Under the pieces are notes generated by a model that was not told where the DNA came from, searched no databases, and saw only the letters and a program-made list of their open reading frames with translations. Below are positions 1-4,857 of a stretch of DNA of 8,218 bases, in pieces (the first letter of the stretch is position 1; every line of letters begins with the position of its first letter). The translations under genes were made by a program, and so were the position numbers. This DNA is from Akkermansiaceae bacterium (lineage in GTDB: Bacteria; Verrucomicrobiota; Verrucomicrobiia; Verrucomicrobiales; Akkermansiaceae), in contig JABHEX010000269.1 in the NCBI GenBank assembly GCA_018676385.1, positions 1 to 8,218 of the forward strand, in the 5' to 3' direction.

Positions 1-1367
1 AGAATTTGATGGACGGGTAGCCAGGCGTGGACATACTTTTCAGGCTCATTATCAAAGATGCTTTTGCATGGATCTGAACAGAAGTGGAATCGCTCATCGT
101 TGTAAATACTCTCGCGATAACTCACTTGAGTGGGATCACTCGTTTCCGTAAATGCCATGGGTATTTGACAAGTCTGACAAAGTTGGGGGAGTCCAGTGGT
201 ATAGAATCGCTCTCCTTTAGCTTCCATTTCTGCAGCGAGCTCCCAGCGCGGTCGGTAGTACTTATCGAAAGTGTCAGGATACTTCTCACTGAGCCAATCC
301 ATCTCTTCTGCACTGGGTGTCCAGGTGTGGAATGCGGCAGCATGTGTGTATTGGTAGAAAATCCACCATGCCTGATGGCTGAGGTGTTCTTTTTCTTGTT
401 TGATGGTCTCGGTATAGTCGGGCATTTTGATACCGTAGCGCTCCAGGTCTTTAAAAAGAGAACCGCCAGCGTCTTCGAAATAGAGCTCCCAGGCTTCCTG
501 CCAAGACATGACCTTCTGCGGCAGCATATAGTCCATCATCATTGCCACTAATGTCAGCAGACGATAGCCACGCCACAGCCACTTATCTAGCCATTTCTGA
601 ACGATTGGCAAGTTATCTTCATGCTGCTCGAGAATGAATTTTATTATCTCAAGCCCAAGTGTCATATGCCGTGCCTCGTCGGATTGAGCAGAGAATCCGA
701 AGGTCACTGTGGCCATATCGCCGTTATATGCGGCGCCAGACATAAATGGAACAAAAAGCAGATTGGTTAGAACATATTCAAATGAGAAACCGATGGCGAT
801 CATAAATTCAAATGGGCCGGCGGTGCGTGCGTCTTCAAAAAAGGATTTGGGCACTGACAAGTACCATAGGCGATCGTGCATATGGTTAAACTCATCGAAG
901 CCATCGAAGAATTTGTTGTAGTGGCTCATCGCGTGAATTTGAGTTTGAATATGACGCAACTCATCGATCGACTGCATCTGTGCTGCAACGCGCGCGCCAA
1001 TGCCACCCATCTGACGACCAGTGAAGGCAAAGCCTAGGTGCGCAGCATGCTCTCCGGGACTGACGCCAGTTAAAAATAGCTTGATGGCATTGACGTAACG
1101 GGCATCAGTTACATTAGTCTGGCCGTTGTTTTGGGCAAATGCATCGTAAATGGCGTAGAGCTTCTTCTCTTTTTCAGCCTGGTACTTCCAGTAAGACTCC
1201 ATGGTTAAACGGAACGGATCTTCCCATTTATCCCAGTCAGTGATTTTTATGCCCTCAAACTCTTCGTAAGGGAATGCCTCTTTCCGATCTTCATAAGAGA
1301 ACTCCCAGTCTAGGTCGCGGGTGAGTAATTTATACTTATCTTTCAAATTAAGTTTTTTAGGTGACAT
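1..1367 (-). CDS. dmpN: Phenol hydroxylase alpha (catalytic, diiron) subunit, DmpN-like; partial, 3' end outside window
   Basis: This is the large oxygenase subunit of a multicomponent phenol hydroxylase (soluble diiron monooxygenase), which inserts one oxygen atom of O2 into phenol, and often methylphenols or benzene, to give catechols in the cytoplasm. The visible 455 residues align by eye with DmpN over their whole length; the family is about 510-520 residues, so roughly 60 are missing at the left edge. Both diiron motifs are intact: E106, then DELRH (E136, H139), and E197, then DEARH (E231, H234). Near the end, a four-cysteine set (C397, C400, C430, C434) matches the structural zinc site known in phenol hydroxylase alpha subunits. 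The ATG at 1365-1367 has a GGA-type ribosome site about 8 bases upstream and lies 31 bases after dmpM. Residues around E106 differ from classical DmpN (GEHAAHLGFAF instead of LEYQAFQGFSR), so substrate range may differ. Reductase dmpP and dmpO would be expected further left. Family assignment is very secure; the exact substrate is not. Confidence 0.96.
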   Translation of the reverse strand, partial: MSPKKLNLKDKYKLLTRDLDWEFSYEDRKEAFPYEEFEGIKITDWDKWEDPFRLTMESYWKYQAEKEKKLYAIYDAFAQNNGQTNVTDARYVNAIKLFLTGVSPGEHAAHLGFAFTGRQMGGIGARVAAQMQSIDELRHIQTQIHAMSHYNKFFDGFDEFNHMHDRLWYLSVPKSFFEDARTAGPFEFMIAIGFSFEYVLTNLLFVPFMSGAAYNGDMATVTFGFSAQSDEARHMTLGLEIIKFILEQHEDNLPIVQKWLDKWLWRGYRLLTLVAMMMDYMLPQKVMSWQEAWELYFEDAGGSLFKDLERYGIKMPDYTETIKQEKEHLSHQAWWIFYQYTHAAAFHTWTPSAEEMDWLSEKYPDTFDKYYRPRWELAAEMEAKGERFYTTGLPQLCQTCQIPMAFTETSDPTQVSYRESIYNDERFHFCSDPCKSIFDNEPEKYVHAWLPVHQI

Positions 1368-1398
1368 TATCTAGGTCCTTTTTTTGCTTTAATCTAAA

Positions 1399-1668
1399 TT
1401 AGTTATTCCACATGATTTTGAAATAGTCGTCGTCTTCGTCAATATGTCCTGTGAGTGTTATCAGGTTGATGTGCAGTGACTGCACATCCCACTCCATTCC
1501 AATCTGTTCTGAAACAGTGTCACGATTGATGATCAGTGATCCTTCATTCTCTACTCGGATCATTGCTGGCTCGTAATGCACTACTGCGGTCGTGTTGTCT
1601 TGCTCAATCGCGGCAACGATATAGCGAGACTCGTCGTTATCCTGAAAAGCAATTTGTACTCGTGACAT
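1399..1668 (-). CDS. dmpM: Phenol hydroxylase activator / regulatory protein P2, DmpM-like
   Basis: This is the small cofactor-free effector protein of the phenol hydroxylase. In this family it binds the alpha subunit near the diiron pocket and is needed for efficient coupling of oxygen activation to substrate hydroxylation. At 89 residues it has the usual length. The family's conserved stretches are readable: an N-terminal FQDNDESRYI segment (residues 8-17), PAMIRVE in the middle, and an acidic HIDEDDDYF segment near the C-terminus. Its start is supported by a strong GGAGG a few bases upstream (about 1676-1680). It sits between dmpL (24-base gap) and dmpN (31-base gap), the standard L-M-N order, so it is surely cotranscribed. 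No missing or odd residues stand out. Confidence 0.95.
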   Translation of the reverse strand: MSRVQIAFQDNDESRYIVAAIEQDNTTAVVHYEPAMIRVENEGSLIINRDTVSEQIGMEWDVQSLHINLITLTGHIDEDDDYFKIMWNN

Positions 1669-1692
1669 AGGAAACCTCCGTTAATCCAACAA

Positions 1693-2679
1693 TTAGCAGT
1701 TCAGATCCACTTTGGCCAGTCGTTTTTCAAGCACAGCAAAGGCGCCTGCTAGGGCTTTATCGCCAAGCAAAGCACTGGCAAGCGGTTCAAGCGCTTCTTG
1801 AGCATGAATACGCCATGTGCTGATCCAAGCCAGAACCTGATTGCTATTATGTTCACTCTCTGTGGCCACCGCTTTGAGAACCGAGTCTGACCAGCGCTGA
1901 GAATCTTTAGCACGATCCTGCATGAACTCCATTAGTAAGAGTAAGTCTCGCCCATTATTTTGGGTAAGCCATTCATCGAATTGACGGTAGTAAAGGTCGT
2001 TAATTAACGTGTCTAAGACTATGTCTTGCGCAATAAAGGCCTCAAACCAATCCTTTATCGTTAGCGTTTTTTCACAGTAGGCTCTCACTCCCTGCCAGGC
2101 AGGATTACTCATCCAGTGCTCTTTAGCCGTAGCTAGTGAATCACCTGTATTACCGTCGAGGGCCAGTCCTATTTTTGAGAAGTATTGTGCATTACCAAAT
2201 CGATCCATTGCCTCAAAAATGAGCGCCTGCGTGACTGCAGTTCCTGTGCCATGTGCAGTGCCGTACATATTGTTTAAGTTGGCAGCTACCTCGGCATGGC
2301 GCATGGGGATCACTAGCTGAATAATTTTTTCTCGCAAACTACTGTCAATGCTGTCTCCAAGTCCACGTTTCTCAAAAAACTTAAAGTTGCCCTCAGCCGT
2401 CTCTTGCATCTTTGAACGGTTTTGAACATAGGGGCCATAGTAAAATTGGCGAGGATCCTTAAGGTCATACCAATCACCCATAACCACAGCGGTTCTAGCT
2501 GGATCATTGATTTCACGATCTTGATCCCACAGTGGTTTGTAGTGGAAGTTGTGCGTTGAATGCACGTCGTATGTAGCCTCCTGATACCGCGTTGCAGGCT
2601 TGTCTCCGAATCGACGTTCGATGTGTGCATAAGTGTTTCGAATAGGCTTCATAGCCGAAGTTTTTATTTCAATAGTCAT
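1693..2679 (-). CDS. dmpL: Phenol hydroxylase beta subunit P1, DmpL-like
   Basis: This is the second oxygenase subunit of the (alpha-beta-gamma)2 hydroxylase. It has a ferritin-like helical fold but does not bind the diiron centre, and it packs against alpha to scaffold the dimer. At 328 residues it is the expected length (about 330). Family-typical stretches visible by eye are IERRFGDKPATRYQEATYD (residues 20-38), the DPRQFYYGPYVQ segment (about 75-86) and a central MRHAEVAANLNNMYGTAHG segment (about 126-144). No E-x-x-H pair of the catalytic type is present, as expected. The ATG at 2677-2679 has only a weak GGG-type ribosome site. The 73-base gap after dmpK is wider than other gaps in the operon but contains no clear promoter or terminator. 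Cotranscription with dmpK, dmpM and dmpN is inferred from order and orientation. Confidence 0.94.
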   Translation of the reverse strand: MTIEIKTSAMKPIRNTYAHIERRFGDKPATRYQEATYDVHSTHNFHYKPLWDQDREINDPARTAVVMGDWYDLKDPRQFYYGPYVQNRSKMQETAEGNFKFFEKRGLGDSIDSSLREKIIQLVIPMRHAEVAANLNNMYGTAHGTGTAVTQALIFEAMDRFGNAQYFSKIGLALDGNTGDSLATAKEHWMSNPAWQGVRAYCEKTLTIKDWFEAFIAQDIVLDTLINDLYYRQFDEWLTQNNGRDLLLLMEFMQDRAKDSQRWSDSVLKAVATESEHNSNQVLAWISTWRIHAQEALEPLASALLGDKALAGAFAVLEKRLAKVDLNC

Positions 2680-2752
2680 TGCGTACCCGTTATTAATCTA
2701 GAGGTTGATTTGTATGGCCTTTAGCGCGTCGCGGCCGTGGCTTATGGTTAGG

Positions 2753-3013
2753 TTATCTGTTGTGTTTGGCTGCGAGGGTGTCGGTCCCGTACCGCCACTT
2801 TTCAGCATCTTCATCAACCATTTGGCACTGCTCAGGTGTCATTTCGGTGATTTGGTTGGCGATGCAAAATTCATCAAATGCCTTTTTCGGCAATATCAGT
2901 TCAACGTAGAGACGAGGATCATCAATAGCGAAATCAAATTCCACGAACTGATCTCGAACAATGTTTCGTATGCGTACATACTTACTTTTATCTCCCACCT
3001 CAAACCTTCGCAT
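2753..3013 (-). CDS. dmpK: Phenol hydroxylase assembly protein P0, DmpK-like
   Basis: This is the small first gene of dmp-type operons. In the family, DmpK binds the oxygenase and is thought to help build or activate the iron-containing form; it is not part of the catalytic cycle. The 86-residue product has the usual size and hallmark motifs: KYVRIRN (residues 11-17), FVEFDFAIDDPRLYVELIL (about 23-41), AFDEFC (about 45-50) and a late EKWRYG. The ATG at 3011-3013 is preceded by AAAGGGGA (3018-3025), a strong ribosome site about 5 bases away. It is the promoter-proximal gene: a sigma-54 promoter lies about 60 bases upstream, implying a leader of roughly 48 bases. Assignment is secure because both sequence and position ahead of dmpL agree. 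Confidence 0.92.
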   Translation of the reverse strand: MRRFEVGDKSKYVRIRNIVRDQFVEFDFAIDDPRLYVELILPKKAFDEFCIANQITEMTPEQCQMVDEDAEKWRYGTDTLAAKHNR

Positions 3014-3017
3014 GACA

Positions 3018-3025
3018 TCCCCTTT
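3018..3025 (-). promoter_or_regulatory. Ribosome binding site of dmpK
   Basis: Read on the minus strand, AAAGGGGA precedes the ATG by about 5 bases. It fixes the start of dmpK and excludes the out-of-frame ATG that overlaps its end. Confidence 0.75.
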
Positions 3026-3071
3026 AAAATTATTATGAGTCGAGCTTTTAAATGCCCTTCAATACGGATGA

Positions 3072-3087
3072 AGCAAGCACTATGCCA
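3072..3087 (-). promoter_or_regulatory. Sigma-54 (RpoN) promoter of the phenol hydroxylase operon
   Basis: On the minus strand the sequence reads TGGCATAGTGCTTGCT. It has the invariant GG (-24) and GC (-12) separated by exactly 10 bases and matches the consensus TGGCAC-N5-TTGCW at nearly every position. Transcription should start near 3061, giving a leader of about 48 bases to dmpK. Classical dmp/phh/mop operons are transcribed from sigma-54 promoters under a XylR/DmpR-class activator that senses the aromatic, so the promoter type fits the gene cluster. Sequence match is seen directly; use in the cell is inferred. Confidence 0.88.
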
Positions 3088-3104
3088 AAAGTTGTTTTTC
3101 TTAG

Positions 3105-3117
3105 CATACTGTTGATT
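3105..3117 (-). promoter_or_regulatory. Possible IHF site between activator site and sigma-54 promoter
   Basis: The minus strand reads AATCAACAGTATG, one mismatch from the IHF core WATCAA-N4-TTR, preceded by an A-rich stretch. It would lie about 45-55 bases upstream of the predicted transcription start, between the promoter and the activator-like site, where IHF bending sites occur in sigma-54 promoters such as Po and Pu. The motif is degenerate, so this is weak evidence. Confidence 0.3.
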
Positions 3118-3191
3118 TCAAAGTCTTTTTTTACGGCCTGAATGCTACTGTCGGGGGAGGGTTGGCGGAGACGAGGGATGGCTAGCCGTTT

Positions 3192-3211
3192 TTTGGACCA
3201 TTTGATCAAAT
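3192..3211. promoter_or_regulatory. XylR/DmpR-type upstream activating sequence (candidate) for dmpK promoter
   Basis: The stretch contains TTTGGACCATTTGATCAAA, an imperfect inverted repeat with TTTG/CAAA ends. Its right part, ATTTGATCAAAT (3200-3211), is a perfect 12-base palindrome. It resembles the TTGATCAATTGATCAA-like upstream sites bound by XylR, DmpR and MopR. Its centre is about 140 bases upstream of the predicted dmpK start, within the usual 100-200 base range for such enhancer-like sites. Only one clear site is seen here, whereas classical promoters usually have two. Confidence 0.6.
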
Positions 3212-3446
3212 ATGGATTCCTACACAAATATTCTCGAGGATTTGGTTAAAAAAGATTGTTGTAACGCTTGTCGAACTCTAGGTTAGCTGAAAATTTTCAC
3301 GTGCTGATTTCGCACTCGCTTTTTAGTGCCTTCTACACTTAAGTCGCTGTATATAGGATAAAAAATTAATCCATTGAGCCGAAACTCCGGATCTTTTTTG
3401 ACCTGATTACAACTTTTTATTTGAAGTATTTGTGAGACCGGATGAA

Positions 3447-3654
3447 TTTGGATTGTGAAATACAAAAGGGAGAAATAATGGGCGAGACGAACTAAAGGTT
3501 TATCAAATGATAAATTTATTCAACCGGCAGTAATTTTTGAAAAATCTTAGAAGTTGTACCCACAAATGAGTTGAATACATTAAAACTGATAAAAAACAGG
3601 CGGTTATCGAGATTGTTTTTTTGGATTGAGATTGTTGGCACGGATTTTGGATTG
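3447..3654 (+). repeat. Three direct copies of TTTGGATTG in the intergenic region
   Basis: The 9-base word occurs at 3447-3455, 3620-3628 and 3646-3654, all in the same orientation; the first and third extend to TTTGGATTGT. The last two are 26 bases apart (start to start) and flank the -35/-24 part of the plus-strand promoter candidate, which is suggestive of regulator half-sites. Chance recurrence in A/T-rich DNA cannot be excluded. Confidence 0.45.
3499..3514. promoter_or_regulatory. Second activator-like inverted repeat, upstream of plus-strand operon
   Basis: TTTATCA-AA-TGATAAA is a perfect 7+7 inverted repeat with a 2-base centre. It has the same overall layout and TNATCA/TGATNA core as XylR/DmpR-family sites (TTGATCAATTGATCAA). 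It sits about 160 bases upstream of the likely plus-strand transcription start and more than 430 bases from the dmpK start, so if it is an activator site it more likely serves the rightward operon. An A/T-rich palindrome could also bind another regulator or arise by chance. Confidence 0.45.
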
Positions 3655-3662
3655 TCTACAGT
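3635..3662 (+). promoter_or_regulatory. Candidate promoter of the rightward operon (sigma-70, or degenerate sigma-54)
   Basis: Two readings overlap. As sigma-70: TTGGCA (3635-3640; 5 of 6 to TTGACA), a 16-base spacer, and TACAGT (3657-3662; 4 of 6 to TATAAT). As sigma-54: TGGCACG-GATT-TTGGA (3636-3651), with a perfect -24 element and correct 10-base spacing, but GG where the -12 element needs GC. Either places the transcript start near 3662-3670 and gives a leader of roughly 110 bases. The missing C at -12 makes the sigma-54 reading doubtful. Confidence 0.4.
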
Positions 3663-3685
3663 ATGTGCTCTGTTAAAAAGTGCCA

Positions 3686-3714
3686 CCCTTTAAGGGAGAC
3701 GATCGACTAGTCGA
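3686..3714 (+). promoter_or_regulatory. Two adjacent palindromes in the plus-strand leader
   Basis: CCCTT-T-AAGGG (3686-3696) and TCGACTAGTCGA (3703-3714) are both perfect palindromes lying just downstream of the candidate promoter and about 60-90 bases before the GTG. They could be operator sites. As RNA hairpins they would have almost no loop, so a DNA-binding role is likelier than a terminator or riboswitch. No ligand-binding RNA motif is recognised. Confidence 0.35.
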
Positions 3715-3764
3715 GATGTTAACCAGTCAGAAGATCGCAGGCTATTGAGTAAGCTTAAATAAGC

Positions 3765-3771
3765 GGGGGAG
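3765..3771 (+). promoter_or_regulatory. Ribosome binding site fixing the GTG start of the propeller lipoprotein
   Basis: GGGGGAG lies 5 bases before the GTG at 3777. No other in-frame ATG, GTG or TTG occurs until an ATG at 3906, which is only seven codons before the lipobox cysteine, so this site decides the start. Confidence 0.65.
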
Positions 3772-3776
3772 TTTTA

Positions 3777-4829
3777 GTGAATTTTGTTTCATCTGTAAAT
3801 AGTGCGTCTGATACTAATGGTTGTACTGCTGGCCATTCTAATCCGAGTTGCCTGCACAAGGGCTCGGGCCGCATTCGACATTTCTCCAGCGCAGCCATTC
3901 TCGCCATGGCTGGCTTCCTCTGCGCCTGTGAGGCGCGTTTAAATCTCTCTGGCATCGAAGACACTCTCAATCAGCCTATCCGTCGCACCGACCAGCTTAT
4001 GGTGTTAGAGCTTGTTGGCGAAACCTTGGTCATGTTGGGTAATGACGGACTGCTGCTGAGACGGCCCATAGAGGGTGAGGTTTGGCAGCGTGACCAGCTT
4101 GGTGATGCCGATAACCATCCGGACTTTATCAGTGGAGCTGTGTGTGGTGATGGTTCGCTGGTGGCTTTGTCTTATCAGGCGGACGTTTGGCATTCCCGTG
4201 ATCAGGGTGAATCTTGGCAAACCTATTCCTTGCCAACAGACGAGGATGTTCAAGACATTGATTGTACTCAGAGCAACGAACTATGGGTCGTCGGTAGCTT
4301 TTCAACAATGCTTCACAGTTCTGCTGCAGGTCACGAGTGGGAGGTCACCACTCTGGATGAAGATGCAATGCTAACCGCCGTTACTTTTTCTAGTACCGAA
4401 CAGGGCTATTCAGCTGGAGAGTTCGGCTTACTGGCTGTCACTAAGGATGCTGGGGACAGTTGGACTGTTGTTGATCTGATCGGCGACGAATTCTACCCAT
4501 TGGCAGTTCACTTTGATCTTGTGGGTAACGGTTGGGTGGGAGGTTTGCAGGGTGTGATTATGCGATCCCGCGACGGTGGAGAGAGCTGGGAGCGAACCGA
4601 AACACCTACTGACTCTCCAATCTACAAATTTTTGATGGTGGGTGAAAAGCTTATAGCCACCGGCGATCAGGGCGTTATTCTTCAATGGTCGGAAGGGGCC
4701 TGGCGGAAAGTCGAAACGCCCGATATACCGACATACTTTCGTGCTGGGGTTGCGCTGGATAATCAACGCGCCCTTGTAGCCGGCGGATGGGGTGTTTTAC
4801 TGCCCCTGTCTTTAGACGCCTCTCTTTAA
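3777..4829 (+). CDS. Ycf48/BNR-type beta-propeller lipoprotein
   Basis: This encodes a 350-residue exported protein built as a beta-propeller. Three Asp-box (BNR) motifs S/T-x-D-x-G-x-S-W are visible: SRDQGESW (140-147), TKDAGDSW (222-229) and SRDGGESW (264-271). Their spacing and the flanking strands resemble the Ycf48/HCF136-like family, which outside photosynthetic organisms often has no known role. Residues 32-51 form a signal sequence ending in a lipobox, LCAC, with C51 as the likely lipidated residue, so the mature protein is probably membrane-anchored in the envelope. A hydrophilic extension of about 30 residues precedes the signal, which is unusual. The gene uses GTG with a GGGGGAG site and is first of three collinear genes; the RND transporter starts 28 bases later. 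Association of Ycf48-like proteins with MMPL transporters and DUF1302 proteins is a recurring arrangement in proteobacteria, so a role in the same envelope complex is inferred. Confidence 0.85.
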   Translation: MNFVSSVNSASDTNGCTAGHSNPSCLHKGSGRIRHFSSAAILAMAGFLCACEARLNLSGIEDTLNQPIRRTDQLMVLELVGETLVMLGNDGLLLRRPIEGEVWQRDQLGDADNHPDFISGAVCGDGSLVALSYQADVWHSRDQGESWQTYSLPTDEDVQDIDCTQSNELWVVGSFSTMLHSSAAGHEWEVTTLDEDAMLTAVTFSSTEQGYSAGEFGLLAVTKDAGDSWTVVDLIGDEFYPLAVHFDLVGNGWVGGLQGVIMRSRDGGESWERTETPTDSPIYKFLMVGEKLIATGDQGVILQWSEGAWRKVETPDIPTYFRAGVALDNQRALVAGGWGVLLPLSLDASL

Positions 4830-4857
4830 GTGCAGTATCAATATGGAAAATTACTGA

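Larger units (their letters stand above)
3014..3776. other. Divergent regulatory intergenic region, no protein gene
   Basis: This 763-base A/T-rich stretch separates the leftward hydroxylase operon from the rightward envelope operon. It contains no convincing gene: the one minus-strand reading frame in it (60 codons, 3283-3465) starts with TTG, lacks a ribosome site and resembles no family I know. From left to right it holds the dmpK leader, the sigma-54 promoter, a G-rich tract (about 3151-3178), a TTTGATCAAA palindrome, and an unassigned middle part (about 3220-3440). Beyond that come a second activator-like inverted repeat, three copies of TTTGGATTG, a plus-strand promoter candidate and two short palindromes in the plus-strand leader. 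The activator gene itself is absent. Confidence 0.8.

Noticed and set aside
84..551. 155-codon plus-strand open frame
   Set aside because: It lies entirely antisense to the well-matched dmpN coding sequence, and its product resembles no family I know.
2680..2752. Internal promoter or terminator in the dmpK-dmpL gap
   Set aside because: The gap is wider than the others but shows no credible -35/-10 or -24/-12 pair and no stem followed by a T-run.
2705..3115. 136-codon plus-strand open frame
   Set aside because: It is antisense to dmpK and runs through the sigma-54 promoter; dmpK is clearly the real gene.
3302..3330. Possible hairpin (GCACT...AGTGC, with an alternative GTGC...GCAC) near a T-run, considered as a terminator
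   Set aside because: The stems are only 4-5 base pairs with the T-run inside the loop, and no gene ends nearby on either strand.
3283..3465. 60-codon minus-strand open frame in the intergenic region
   Set aside because: It has a TTG start, no ribosome site, no recognisable motif and A/T-rich noncoding character.
3014..3776. CRISPR array, tRNA, insertion-sequence end or riboswitch in the gene-free stretch
   Set aside because: No regularly spaced repeats, no cloverleaf, no transposase remnant or terminal inverted repeat pair, and no known aptamer pattern were seen.
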